From NCBI RefSeq assembly GCF_016887565.1, contig NZ_CP069396.1, positions 8,352,001 to 8,416,000 of the forward strand: a DNA stretch of 64,000 bases, read 5' to 3'. The number at the start of each line of letters is the position of its first letter. Within the stretch, counting starts at the first letter, position 1. Under the pieces are notes generated by a model, which was given only the letters and a program-made list of their open reading frames with translations, made no database searches and was not told the origin of the DNA. Made by a program: the position numbers and the translations under genes. Of this stretch, positions 17,698-26,925 are shown piece after piece. The stretch comes from Archangium violaceum. Lineage in GTDB: Bacteria; Myxococcota; Myxococcia; Myxococcales; Myxococcaceae.

Positions 17698-19248
17698 TCA
17701 CTGGTCGTCGCACGGCGTCCCCAGACGGACGCCCGTGTACACGCCAAGCTCGTTGTAGATGAGCGGCAGGTTCTCGGAGAGAGGCACCGTGCGCAGCTCG
17801 GTCTTCTTCTTCTTCTCGATCCACGTCGAGGGCGCCTCCTTGTCCACCACCAGCCGGAGGTCTCCCTTCTTCGTCGAGAAGATCTCCCCCTCCGAGTCGG
17901 ACACCACGTCCGTCATCTTCTGCTGCTGCAGGTTGCCCTTGGGGCCGATGAACACCCGGAACTTCTTCTCCTCGGACGGATGGAAGCCGCGGTCCACCAG
18001 GTAGTAGCGGCCCTTCTGATCGCGCAGCAGCGCATAGGGCACGAACTTCTGCGGGTTCGGCTCGAAGGTGGCCTTGCTCAGCACCTCGCGCACCTTCTCG
18101 GACTCGAGCATCGAGAACGGGATGGTCCGCTCACCACAGCGGACCTCGCAGAGCTTCTGCTCCTCCTTCACGTTCACCTCCGAGTACACGCGCATGTCGA
18201 GCCCGCGGAACGAGGAGTTCATCGTCTTGTTGAAGAAGCGCGGCTCCAGGAAGTGATTGCCCGTGAGCACCCAGGGCGGAGGCGCCACCGCGACGAACTT
18301 GCTCCCGTCTCCATAGGACAACTTCACGCCCTGCTCCTCACCCGGCGCCACCACCACGTAGTGGCCCTTCCCATCCGTGCACACGTGCGTCTTCGCCAGG
18401 CGCATCCCCTCCTTGAGCTTCTCTCCCTGGCCTCGCGAGGACTCGAGGTTCTCCTCGAAGTACTTCGTGGCGAACTCCTCCTGGTTCGACGCGTCCAGGG
18501 CCGTCGTCCAGCCCACCCGGCCCGCCTGCACCTCCAGCTTCAGCGCCTCGCCGAACTGGCAGGAGACCTCCTTCACCTGGGCCTGGATGGCCTTCTTCGC
18601 CTCGGCCGACTCGCACAGCCTCCGCAGCGACTCGAAGGGCGTCCCGCAGTAGGAAGCGATGCTGTACTTCTTGAGCAGATCGTCCGAGATACGGCCCCAG
18701 TCGAGCGTCACCTTCACCGAGGTGCCACACGCCTCGTTCATGGACTTCACCGACTCGGCGAGGCCCTCCTCCGCCTGAGCCGTCTCGGCCTTGCGATCGA
18801 AGGCCATCAGCTTCGTGAGCGTGCCGTCCGACTGCTGCTTCTTGTGCAGCGCGTACACGTCCTGGGCCTTCAGGGCCTTGGTGCGCGCTTCGTCGAAGGA
18901 GACCTTGAGGCTGTCACGCTGGCCGGGCAGGTTGAGGTAGTTCGTCTTGCGGCCCGCGTGCGTGTCGATGACGAAGGTGGAGAAGCTCCGGCCCCGCCAC
19001 TGCGTGGTGTAGTACACGTCGTCGCCCGACTCGCGGACCTCGTAGGGGAGGACCTTGCCGTCGAGCTCGCTCCCCGTCCCCTGGACCTGGATCAGGGCCT
19101 TCTTGCTCTCGATGGGGGTGAGCGGGACGACCGCCACCTGCTCACCCTCGGGGCCAGAGAATACCTTCCCCGCTTCCACGGGAGCCGCCCGCGCGGGGAC
19201 AGCGCTCAGCATTGCTACCGCGATGAACGTCGCCAGAACCGCTCTCAC
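17698..19248 (-). CDS. Exported protein of unknown function
   Basis: 516 residues from GTG 19248, which has AGGAGG five bases upstream. A signal peptide is clear (VRAVLATFIAVAMLSAVPARA). The mature protein is Lys/Glu-rich with six to eight Cys, among them CGTPFESLRRLCE and CEVRCGE, compatible with periplasmic or outer-surface disulfides. No family is recognised. A strong dyad lies about 115 bases upstream of the start. Confidence 0.8.
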   Translation of the reverse strand: MRAVLATFIAVAMLSAVPARAAPVEAGKVFSGPEGEQVAVVPLTPIESKKALIQVQGTGSELDGKVLPYEVRESGDDVYYTTQWRGRSFSTFVIDTHAGRKTNYLNLPGQRDSLKVSFDEARTKALKAQDVYALHKKQQSDGTLTKLMAFDRKAETAQAEEGLAESVKSMNEACGTSVKVTLDWGRISDDLLKKYSIASYCGTPFESLRRLCESAEAKKAIQAQVKEVSCQFGEALKLEVQAGRVGWTTALDASNQEEFATKYFEENLESSRGQGEKLKEGMRLAKTHVCTDGKGHYVVVAPGEEQGVKLSYGDGSKFVAVAPPPWVLTGNHFLEPRFFNKTMNSSFRGLDMRVYSEVNVKEEQKLCEVRCGERTIPFSMLESEKVREVLSKATFEPNPQKFVPYALLRDQKGRYYLVDRGFHPSEEKKFRVFIGPKGNLQQQKMTDVVSDSEGEIFSTKKGDLRLVVDKEAPSTWIEKKKKTELRTVPLSENLPLIYNELGVYTGVRLGTPCDDQ

Positions 19249-19360
19249 ATCTTCCTCCTGTCGGGTGCGCCCGGACCTGCTCCGGTGGGCGCGAGTGCTC
19301 ACAACCAAGCCACGTGGGGTAGGTCCTCTCAAGAGGGAGGTCCCGGGCGCGCTCGGGCTC

Positions 19361-19385
19361 AACTGGTCTGACTGTCGGACCAGTT
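19361..19385. promoter_or_regulatory. 25-bp operator-like dyad
   Basis: AACTGGTC (19361-19368) and GACCAGTT (19378-19385) are perfect arms; the inner bases also pair apart from one position, giving an almost perfect 25-bp palindrome. It lies between the kinase stop and the start of the exported protein gene, 113 bases before the latter. The TGGTC-GACCA core resembles operators of GntR/FadR and some TetR proteins. No matching regulator gene adjoins it. Confidence 0.5.
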
Positions 19386-19459
19386 CGTCCGGAGCGCGAC
19401 CGGAAGGTGCATCGTCCTTTCCTGCAAGAGCACCCCTGAAAGAACCTACTCCAGCTGGC

Positions 19460-21196
19460 CTAGAGCTGGATCTCGTGCTTCTTGCAGAACCGGCGGACCC
19501 GGTCACGCTCCGTTTCGGACATCAGCGTCTTCCCCTGCCGCCAATTCCCGTTGGCGTCGCCAAGAGACCCCAGGCGGCAGTGGGCACGGGTGCGCAAGGA
19601 GAACCCCGCTCCAGACGGGCGGATCCGCAGGCTCCGTGAGGCGAGCTCGAGCGCTTCATCGGTCTTGCCATCGGCCAGCGCGAGCTCGCCTTGCCGCAGC
19701 ATGCTCCGCACCTCTTCCGGCAAGGTCTCGCTCGACGAGGACACTCGCGAGGCGGGGCGGCGCTCGATGACAGCAGGAGCCACTGGAGGAGCAGGGGCGA
19801 CCACCACCGGGGCGGGCGCGACAGGGGACGCGGGAGGAGGCGCCTTCATGGCCGAGGCCGCGGGTGCCACCATGACGACCGGCTCGATGGGTTCCCTCGC
19901 GAACCGGGGCCCGAACCACCAGCCCGCGGCCACGCACCCGAGGAGCAGCACTCCCGCTCCCGCCATCAGGCCCGTCCTTGGCGCGGGGCGACTCAGAGTC
20001 ACTTGCGGCGCGGTGGCGGGGACGACCGGAGCGGCGACGGGCCGCTGCTGGGACATCGCCGTCGGCTCGGGGACGAGCGTCGCCGCGAATCCAACGTCAT
20101 CCGCCTCGGCGGCGACCGGGGCCGGGAAGCGCGCCGTGGACGAGGGCACATGCGTCGCGGCGAACCCGCCTTCATCCCCCACGTTGGAAGGAGCCGGGAA
20201 GCGCGCCGTGTTGAGGGGCACGTGCGTCGCGGCGAATCCACCCTCCCCCTCCGGGGCCGGCACGGAGCGCGCCCGCGAGGAGGAGAACGAGGGCACCGCG
20301 ATGCCCGTGAGCGACTGGAGCGGACTGCCGGTCAGCTCCAGGATGAAGGTGGCCACGTCCGGCTGGCGCTCCGCCGGGTCCTTCGAGAGCGCCCGCTCCA
20401 CCGCCACGACAACCCGCTCGGGCAGGTCCGGACAGAGGGCCGCCAGGAGCTCGGGCCGCACGTGGACGATCCGGAAGATCACCTGCACGACGCTCGCGCC
20501 ATCACCAGCGAAAGGCGGCGTTCCGGAGAGCATCTCGTAGACGATGCACCCGAGCGCGAAGAGGTCCGTCCGGGCATCGATCTCCCGGTTCTTCCCCATC
20601 GCCTGCTCGGGCGACATGTACTGCGGCGTGCCTATCAGCACCGCCTCCTGGGTCTGGAGCGTCTGCGAGTCGAGCATCTTCGAGATGCCGAAATCGAGCA
20701 GCTTCACCTGCTCGCCCACCACGCCGCCGGAGTCGGTGGGGACGAGGAACACGTTGGCGGGCTTGAGATCGCGATGGACGACCCCGGCGCGGTGGGCCGC
20801 CTGGAGGGCCGAGCCGATCTGCCGGATGATGGGAAGCGTCTGCTCGAGCGGGAGCCGGCCCCGCTCCAGCCGCTGCTCGAGGCTCTCGCCGCGCAGGCAC
20901 TCCATGATGAGGAAGGGCGTGCCATCCGGCAGGGCGTCGAAGTCGAGCACCTCGACGATGTTGGGATGGCCGAGCTTGGAGGCGATCTCCGCCTCGCGGC
21001 GGAAGCGCGCGTAGGACTCGGGGTTCAGGCTCGCGCTGTTCTGGAGGACCTTGACCGCCACCTGCCGGCCGGGCAGTCGGCGATGTTGGGCCAGGAAGAC
21101 CGAGCCCATGCCTCCCTTTCCGAGCAGCGAGGTGATCTCGTACGTGTCCTGCAGGACCGTGCCCACACGAATTTCACTGGCAGCAGGTTGGGTCAT
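19460..21196 (-). CDS. Ser/Thr protein kinase with repeat linker, one membrane helix and TPR-like tail
   Basis: 578 residues from ATG 21196. The kinase domain (about 15-285) is complete: GKGGMGSV loop, K49, HRDLKPAN, DFG, GTPQYMSPEQ. Between the domain and the membrane helix (LMAGAGVLLLGCVAAGWWF) are three copies of a GFAAT-x-VP-x2-TA unit. Beyond the membrane the last 90 residues form a TPR-like helical pair. The kinase should therefore face the cytoplasm, with the TPR part outside. The CheY-like gene lies 62 bp upstream in the same direction. Confidence 0.92.
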   Translation of the reverse strand: MTQPAASEIRVGTVLQDTYEITSLLGKGGMGSVFLAQHRRLPGRQVAVKVLQNSASLNPESYARFRREAEIASKLGHPNIVEVLDFDALPDGTPFLIMECLRGESLEQRLERGRLPLEQTLPIIRQIGSALQAAHRAGVVHRDLKPANVFLVPTDSGGVVGEQVKLLDFGISKMLDSQTLQTQEAVLIGTPQYMSPEQAMGKNREIDARTDLFALGCIVYEMLSGTPPFAGDGASVVQVIFRIVHVRPELLAALCPDLPERVVVAVERALSKDPAERQPDVATFILELTGSPLQSLTGIAVPSFSSSRARSVPAPEGEGGFAATHVPLNTARFPAPSNVGDEGGFAATHVPSSTARFPAPVAAEADDVGFAATLVPEPTAMSQQRPVAAPVVPATAPQVTLSRPAPRTGLMAGAGVLLLGCVAAGWWFGPRFAREPIEPVVMVAPAASAMKAPPPASPVAPAPVVVAPAPPVAPAVIERRPASRVSSSSETLPEEVRSMLRQGELALADGKTDEALELASRSLRIRPSGAGFSLRTRAHCRLGSLGDANGNWRQGKTLMSETERDRVRRFCKKHEIQL

Positions 21197-21258
21197 GGGG
21201 AGTCGGGCGCACCTGGGCCCACCCCGAGACTTAGCCCGCCTCGGCCCCCCTTCGCCAG

Positions 21259-21627
21259 TCACCCCCCGGCGAACCGCCGGACGGTGTCGACGAGAGAGGA
21301 GAGATCGAAGGGCTTGCGCAGCACGCCGGAGAGGGAGGGATGTGACACCGGCAGGGCGCTGATGGCGACCACCGGCACCGCGTCGAGCCCCGGAGCGGCC
21401 CGCATCCGCTCGAGGAAGGTCCAGCCATTCATCCGGGGCATGATGAAGTCGAGCAACACCAGCGCGGGCCTCCGACCTCCGCACAGCCACTCGAGCGCTT
21501 TTTCGCCGTCGGCCATGCACTTCACCTGGAACCCCTCGTCCCTCAGCAGCTCCTCGATGGTGTCCCGCAGGTCGGACTCATCCTCGACCAGCAGAATGAC
21601 TGGCGGGGCTCCCGCCGGGGTGGACAT
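21259..21627 (-). CDS. CheY-like single-domain response regulator
   Basis: 122 residues, one receiver domain and nothing else. The acidic pair is E15/D16, the phosphoacceptor is D60 (LVLLDFIMPRMNGW), and the conserved Lys sits in VLRKPFD. With no output domain it must act through protein contacts. No histidine kinase adjoins it; the neighbour is a Ser/Thr kinase, so cross-talk is possible but unproven. Confidence 0.93.
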   Translation of the reverse strand: MSTPAGAPPVILLVEDESDLRDTIEELLRDEGFQVKCMADGEKALEWLCGGRRPALVLLDFIMPRMNGWTFLERMRAAPGLDAVPVVAISALPVSHPSLSGVLRKPFDLSSLVDTVRRFAGG

Positions 21628-21706
21628 GGTGGGCGCTGCTTAAGCCAGCGAGCGGCGAAGAAACAGGGAACATCCGCCGGGTCCTACCCAGCGGATCCTC
21701 CGGGTC

Positions 21707-22060
21707 TCAGCGCTCCTCGAACATGGCCTGGAGGACACGCCAGGCGAGCTGGAGCTCGCGTCCGGAGCGGCGCGAGAGGAAGTCGCAGATCTCCGCGACA
21801 TGATCGGGCCGCTCGCGCTCGAAGTTGTGGAACAGCGTCCTCAAGGACACGTTGAGCCCAGCCGAGAGCTTCGACAGCGTCTCGAGGGAGGGAGAGAACG
21901 AACCGCGCTCGATGCGCCGGATGGCGTCGACGGACAGTTCACTGCGCTCGGCGAGCATCTCCTGGGTGAGTCTCCGTGCGGTTCTGAGACGCCGCATGTG
22001 GTCGCCGAACCGGAGAGGCAGACGTCCCGCCCCGGCCAGCTTGTTCTTCTCGTTGTCCAT
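21707..22060 (-). CDS. XRE-family transcriptional regulator
   Basis: 117 residues from ATG 22060. A Cro/C1-type helix-turn-helix is clear: FGDHMRRLRTARRLTQEMLAERSELSVDAIRRIERGSFSPSLETLSKLSAGL. The C-terminal 45 residues are helical and may dimerise. The upstream frame (to 22147) lacks a ribosome site. It could control the kinase/receiver genes downstream of it. Confidence 0.85.
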   Translation of the reverse strand: MDNEKNKLAGAGRLPLRFGDHMRRLRTARRLTQEMLAERSELSVDAIRRIERGSFSPSLETLSKLSAGLNVSLRTLFHNFERERPDHVAEICDFLSRRSGRELQLAWRVLQAMFEER

Positions 22061-22220
22061 ACGCACCGCAAATAATTGGTGGGCTACCTCGCGGTGTGAA
22101 GTGCACATGTTCGGGGCTGGACCCTGCTTTTGCTCTGGGCCATGCAATGACCCCCGAACCGTCCAACTTCAGTCCTCGCCCAGGGAGGGAAATCGTTCAG
22201 CGGTACAATGGACGAGGAAG

Positions 22221-23453
22221 TCAACTGGGGGTGGAGCGCGAGGGCGGCCCGCTCAACCCCGCGCCCAGCACCAGCATCAGGGCCTGCGAGGCCTGCACGT
22301 GGAAGAGCGGATCGTGCAGCAGCGACAGCAGGCAGAAGAAGGCGAGCGCCCCGAGTGCGCCCAGGCCCTCGGGCCGCTTCAGCGGGAAGCGCCAGGCGAG
22401 CCAGCCCAGCAGCACCACGAAGAGGATGGCACCCGGCACGCCCGCCTCGGCGGCCATGCTGACGAACTGGTTGTGCGACTTGCCGACGTGATCGCGCGCC
22501 TGCTGCGGCATGTCCGGAGTGGCGTAGAGGCGGGCCTGGAAGCGTCCCGCGCCCACGCCGGTGATGGGATGCTGGCGCACCGCGCACAGGCCCGTCTCCA
22601 GCAGCGCCGTCCGGCTCCCCGAGCCCTTCTCCGTGGTGCTGTTGAGGAAGCGCTCGCGCAGCGGCTGGTTGAGGGCCAGCGCCAGCCCGGCCAGCCCCAG
22701 CACCGCCGCGCACGCGGGCAGGCCCACGCGCCTCGGCAGGCCGAGCACCACCACCAACCCCATCACCGCCACCAGGGCCACGCTGGCCGCCCGCGCGTAC
22801 GGGAAGAGGCCCACGGCGACGAGCCCCACCACCGCCACGGTCAGCGCCATGGCGCGCCGACGGCCTTCCAGGTGCAGCCCCACGCCCAGCGCGAAGGCCA
22901 CCGCCATGCCGCCGATGTGCGAGAACTTCAGCCGGTGGAACAGCAGTCCCCCGGCCATGAAGCGATCCTCCGTGCCGGGAACGATCTCGTAGACGCGATC
23001 GAACGGGAGGCGCGTCCACGCGAGCGGCGCCCAGGCCTCCGGCGACGGCCACACCCCGAAGTGCTGAAGCCCCGCCACCGCGCACGAGGCGAGGAACACT
23101 CCACCCAGCACCCACGCCAGGCGCACCCGCCGCGCCTCCGACAGGGCACCGAGCGCCACCGCCGCCACGGGGATGCCCACGAAGTCCAGCAGGCGCGCCA
23201 CGCCCGTGCCTCTCGGTGGGTGTCCGGAGAGCAGCGGCGCCAGCAACGCCCACGCGAGGAAGGCCACCAGGGGCGCCCAGGCGCGCAACGCCCCGCGCAC
23301 GGTGACGCCGCTCCGCCGGGCCACCACCAGCGCGCCCAGCGCGCACCCCGCGAGCCCCACCGCGGACAGGGCCTCCAGGAACAGGCACCCCACGCCCCAC
23401 AAGGCCAGGAACACCAGGAGCCAGCGCTCGAGCGCCTCGGGCCGCACGTTCAC
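22221..23453 (-). CDS. O-antigen ligase/polymerase-like membrane protein (Wzy_C family)
   Basis: 410 residues with about ten to twelve membrane helices. The large extracytoplasmic loop and the signature HPITGVGAGRF...HNQFVSMAAEAGVPGAI fit the WaaL/Wzy_C family, which transfers or polymerises O-antigen at the periplasmic face. The GTG start overlaps the lptG stop (GTGA). It is the last gene of the purH-lptFG chain, so its position links O-antigen attachment with LPS export. Confidence 0.85.
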   Translation of the reverse strand: MNVRPEALERWLLVFLALWGVGCLFLEALSAVGLAGCALGALVVARRSGVTVRGALRAWAPLVAFLAWALLAPLLSGHPPRGTGVARLLDFVGIPVAAVALGALSEARRVRLAWVLGGVFLASCAVAGLQHFGVWPSPEAWAPLAWTRLPFDRVYEIVPGTEDRFMAGGLLFHRLKFSHIGGMAVAFALGVGLHLEGRRRAMALTVAVVGLVAVGLFPYARAASVALVAVMGLVVVLGLPRRVGLPACAAVLGLAGLALALNQPLRERFLNSTTEKGSGSRTALLETGLCAVRQHPITGVGAGRFQARLYATPDMPQQARDHVGKSHNQFVSMAAEAGVPGAILFVVLLGWLAWRFPLKRPEGLGALGALAFFCLLSLLHDPLFHVQASQALMLVLGAGLSGPPSRSTPS

Positions 23454-24550
23454 GTGCCTGGCCTCCGCAGCAACCCCTCCCCCTGCATCCACAACAGGAC
23501 CGCGGCCACCACCAGCAGCACGACCGGGAGCCACGCGGCCACCGGCGGAGGCATGCGCTCGGAGATCGCCAGCGTGCGGGTCACCACCATCAGACCCCAC
23601 ATCGTCACCGAGACGAGCAGCCCCTCGACGATGGCCACCGTCAGGTGCCCCTTGCGCCCCGGACGCAGCGCCAGCCCCACCGCCAGCAGCGCCGCGGGAA
23701 AGCCCGCCAACGGGTAGGCGAAGCGGTTGTGGAACGCGAGCGAGAACTGCCCCGTCTCCAGCCCCACCTCCCGGCGCGCCTGGATCTGCTCGCGCAGCAC
23801 TGGCAGCCGCATCTGCTCGGGCCGGCCGGGGCGGATGCGGAAGGTGTCCGGGGTGACGCCCAGTTCGAACTCGGCTTCGTCCAACTGGCGCACCTGGGAC
23901 TGGCCGTCCTTCGTGAAGGAGCGCTCCACCACGCCGCTCAGCTTCCAGCGGCTGCCCTCCATCGGGGACATCGTCTTCGCGTCCAGGCGCCTCGCCAGCC
24001 GGAAGTCCGGCGTCACCGTGAGGATCGCCACGTTGCTGAAGCCCTCTCGCGCACTGCCCTCGCGCAGGTAGAAGATGTTGTCCCCCCGGCGGAACCACTG
24101 CTTGGGGCTGTGGTACAGGCCCCAGTCACCCCAACGGTTGAACTTCTCGGTGGTGATCTGCTCCACGCGCCGGGCCGCCTTGACGACGACGAGCTCGTCG
24201 AAGGCGACGAGCCCCACGCAGGCCACCGCCACGCACAACGCCACGGGCAGATAGAGGGCGCCCGGTCCGAAGGTCAGGGCGCGCATCGCCGTCACCTCGC
24301 CCCGCTTGCGCAGGGAGGACACCGAGGCCCCCGCGGCCAGCAGCAGCGCCGCCGGCCCCACCTGCTGGATGGAGACCAGCGCCTTGTTGGCGTACAGCAC
24401 CGTCACGTTCCAGACCCAGCCCTCGCCGGTGTAGTTGCGCGCCCGGTCCACGAAGTCCACGACGAGGAACACCGTCACCACCGCGGCGAGGATGCCCACC
24501 GCGAACTGGAGGTACGTGCGCGCCACGTAACGGAAGAGCGTCCGGTTCAC
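23450..24550 (-). CDS. lptG: LPS export permease LptG-like
   Basis: 366 residues, GTG start overlapping the preceding stop (GTGA). The LptF/LptG architecture is visible: three N-terminal membrane helices (FAVGILAAVVTVFLVVDFVDRAR), a periplasmic beta-jellyroll-like middle, and three C-terminal helices beginning AFHNRFAYPLAGFPAALLAVGLAL. With LptF and the ATPase LptB it extracts LPS from the inner membrane. Assignment to G and not F rests on gene order and the longer jellyroll. Confidence 0.85.
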   Translation of the reverse strand: MNRTLFRYVARTYLQFAVGILAAVVTVFLVVDFVDRARNYTGEGWVWNVTVLYANKALVSIQQVGPAALLLAAGASVSSLRKRGEVTAMRALTFGPGALYLPVALCVAVACVGLVAFDELVVVKAARRVEQITTEKFNRWGDWGLYHSPKQWFRRGDNIFYLREGSAREGFSNVAILTVTPDFRLARRLDAKTMSPMEGSRWKLSGVVERSFTKDGQSQVRQLDEAEFELGVTPDTFRIRPGRPEQMRLPVLREQIQARREVGLETGQFSLAFHNRFAYPLAGFPAALLAVGLALRPGRKGHLTVAIVEGLLVSVTMWGLMVVTRTLAISERMPPPVAAWLPVVLLVVAAVLLWMQGEGLLRRPGT

Positions 24551-25659
24551 CGCACCGTCCCCGAACGGTTGACGCGGTACATGGCCACCACGCCCGCCGC
24601 GCAGAAGAGGATGTTGGCGAGCTGGCCCGCCAGCGGCACCGGCAGCTTGCCCTGCTGTCCCATCTGCTCGAAGAGCCGCATGAGCAGGTAGAAGAGCACG
24701 TAGCCGCCCAGCGTGAAGAGGTAGCCCCACGCGCGTCCGCCCTGCCTCCGTCCAATGGCCAGCGGCGTTCCCAGCAGCGCGAAGGACAGCGGCGCGAGCG
24801 CGTGCCCCACGCGGTTGTGCAGCGCCATGAGGAAGGGCCGGGCGTCTCCCCCGGTGCGCTCGGCCTCGTCGGCGGCCTGGAGCAGCTCCACCGGCGTCAG
24901 CTCCTCCTTGGGCGAGCGGAAGCGGTTGCGGCGCCCCATGGAGCCCTCCACGCCCACGGCGATCTCTCCCTTCTGGAAGGTGACGACCGAGTAGGCCGAG
25001 GAGGTCTGGTTGGCCCGGTGCGCCTCGCCATCGCCGAGCACCAGCGTCAGCACCTGTCCGGAGGTGTTCGTGTTCACCTGCCCGTTGTGCGCGAGCATCA
25101 GCAGGGGCGAGGACGGCTCGCGGTCATCGTACAGCAACACGTTCGTCCACCGGCGCTCCTCGCCCTCCACCGTCTCGGCGTAGAGGGTGAGGTTGGACAG
25201 ATCCTCGTAGAAGACGCCCGACTTCACGTCGCCCACCACGTTCTTCTTGATGATCTCCGCCACGAACCCCTTGACGCTGGTGAGCCCCCACGGCTCGGCG
25301 GTGGAGGTGAGCAGCAACATCAAGCCGGCCAGCACCGCGCCGATGGCCAGCGGCCCGGCGAGCAGCTGCACCGGACCGATGCCGAGCGCCTGCAGCGCGG
25401 TGAGCTCCCGGTCCTCCGACAGCCGGCCCAGCCCCAGGAGGATGGCCAGCAGGAAGGCGATGGGCAGCGCCATCATCAGGAAGTGCGGCGCGAGGTAGAG
25501 GAGGAGCTGCCCCATGTCCTGCAGCGTCACCGCGGACCCGAGGAGCACGTCCGTGCCCCGCAGGAACTGCATGACGAAGAGGAGCAGGAAGAGGAACGCC
25601 ACCCACACCCCCAGGGGGATGACCAGCTCCTTCAGCAGGTAGCGCGCGAGCAGCTTCAC
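24547..25659 (-). CDS. lptF: LPS export permease LptF-like
   Basis: 370 residues from a GTG that overlaps the purD stop. It begins with a membrane helix (ELVIPLGVWVAFLFLLLFVMQFLRG), has the family segment LLGLGRLSEDRELTALQALGIG (the coupling helix to LptB), a periplasmic middle domain, and a C-terminal set of helices after MALHNRVGHALAPLSFALLGTPLA. Works with the next gene in LPS transport. LptB, LptC and LptA are not in this window. Confidence 0.88.
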   Translation of the reverse strand: MKLLARYLLKELVIPLGVWVAFLFLLLFVMQFLRGTDVLLGSAVTLQDMGQLLLYLAPHFLMMALPIAFLLAILLGLGRLSEDRELTALQALGIGPVQLLAGPLAIGAVLAGLMLLLTSTAEPWGLTSVKGFVAEIIKKNVVGDVKSGVFYEDLSNLTLYAETVEGEERRWTNVLLYDDREPSSPLLMLAHNGQVNTNTSGQVLTLVLGDGEAHRANQTSSAYSVVTFQKGEIAVGVEGSMGRRNRFRSPKEELTPVELLQAADEAERTGGDARPFLMALHNRVGHALAPLSFALLGTPLAIGRRQGGRAWGYLFTLGGYVLFYLLMRLFEQMGQQGKLPVPLAGQLANILFCAAGVVAMYRVNRSGTVR

Positions 25660-26924
25660 GGCGTCGTGCCAGGCGCCCGTAGCCCCTTGGCGCCGATGTC
25701 CCGGCGGAAGTGCATGCCCTCGAAGCGGATGCGGTCGATGGCGGCGTACGCCTTGGAGCGGGCCTCCGCCAGGTCCGCGCCACGCGCGCACGCGGTGAGC
25801 ACCCGGCCACCGGCAGTGAGCCACGCACCGCCCTTGTCCTCCACGCCCGCGACGAACACGGGCGCATCGGCCGGGACGGAGTCGACGCCCTGGATGCGGT
25901 CACCCTTCCTCGGCGCCTCCGGGTAGCCATGGGCGGCGAGCACCACGCCCACCGAGGCCCCCGGGTGCACGGCGAGCGGGCGGGACTCCAGCCGGCCGCG
26001 CGCGCACGCATCCAGCAGCGGCAGCACGTCTTCCGCCAGCTGCATCATCAACACCTGCGTCTCGGGGTCTCCGAAACGCGCGTTGAACTCGAGCACCCTG
26101 GGTCCGTTGCGCGTCAGCATCAGCCCCGCATACAGCGCACCCCGGAAGGGGATTCCCCGCCGCCGCAGCGTCGCCAGTGTCGGGGCAATCACCTGCTCGC
26201 CCACCTCGGACAGCTGGGCGGAAGACAGGAAGGGCGCCGGGGCATACGCGCCCATGCCGCCGGTGTTGGGGCCCGTATCGCCCTCCCCCACCCGCTTGTG
26301 ATCCTGCGCCGGAGGGAGCAGCACATAGCGCTCACCGTCGCACAGGGCGATGACGGAGACCTCCTCGCCCTCGAGCAACTCCTCCAGCACCATGCGCTGG
26401 CCCGCCGCGCCCATGAGGCCCACCGCGCGCACCGCCTCGCGAGCGGCCTGGACGTCCTGCGCCACGATGACGCCCTTGCCCGCGGCCAGTCCGTCCGCCT
26501 TCACGACGATGCGGCCCTGGGCCATGGCGTAGGCCTCGGCGTCGGCCACGTTGTCGAACACCTGGAAGGCCGCCGTGGGCACGCCCGCCTCGGCCATGAT
26601 CTCCTTGGCGAAGGCCTTGGAGCCCTCGATGAGCGCGGCCCCGGCCACCGGACCGAAGCAGGGGATGCCCGCTGCGGCGAGCGCATCCGCAACGCCCGCC
26701 ACCAGCGGAGCCTCGGGGCCCACCACCACCAGGTCCACCTTCTCCCTCCGGGCGACCGCCACCACCGCGTCGGGAGCGTCCGCCTGCACCGGAACGTTGG
26801 TGCCCACGCGGGCGGTCCCCGGATTGCCCGGACCGATCAGCAGCTTCGTCAGCAGCGGACTCTGGGACAGCTTCCAGGCGAGCGCGTGCTCTCGCGCGCC
26901 GGAGCCGAGGAGAAGGACCTTCAC
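25656..26924 (-). CDS. purD: Phosphoribosylamine-glycine ligase
   Basis: 422 residues from GTG 26924 ([19 protein letters not shown]). Catalyses the second step of purine synthesis, ATP-dependent joining of glycine to phosphoribosylamine. Family motifs: [22 protein letters not shown], the ATP-grasp loop [11 protein letters not shown], and [13 protein letters not shown] for metal and nucleotide binding. It follows the TPR gene by one base, with CGAGG as ribosome site, and its stop overlaps lptF. Confidence 0.96.
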   Translation of the reverse strand: MKVLLLGSGAREHALAWKLSQSPLLTKLLIGPGNPGTARVGTNVPVQADAPDAVVAVARREKVDLVVVGPEAPLVAGVADALAAAGIPCFGPVAGAALIEGSKAFAKEIMAEAGVPTAAFQVFDNVADAEAYAMAQGRIVVKADGLAAGKGVIVAQDVQAAREAVRAVGLMGAAGQRMVLEELLEGEEVSVIALCDGERYVLLPPAQDHKRVGEGDTGPNTGGMGAYAPAPFLSSAQLSEVGEQVIAPTLATLRRRGIPFRGALYAGLMLTRNGPRVLEFNARFGDPETQVLMMQLAEDVLPLLDACARGRLESRPLAVHPGASVGVVLAAHGYPEAPRKGDRIQGVDSVPADAPVFVAGVEDKGGAWLTAGGRVLTACARGADLAEARSKAYAAIDRIRFEGMHFRRDIGAKGLRAPGTTP

Positions 26925-26925
26925 G

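Noticed and set aside
22116-22135. Sigma-54-like TGG...TTTGC on the + strand
   Set aside because: Spacing between GG and GC is one base too long, and the adjacent gene reads the other way.
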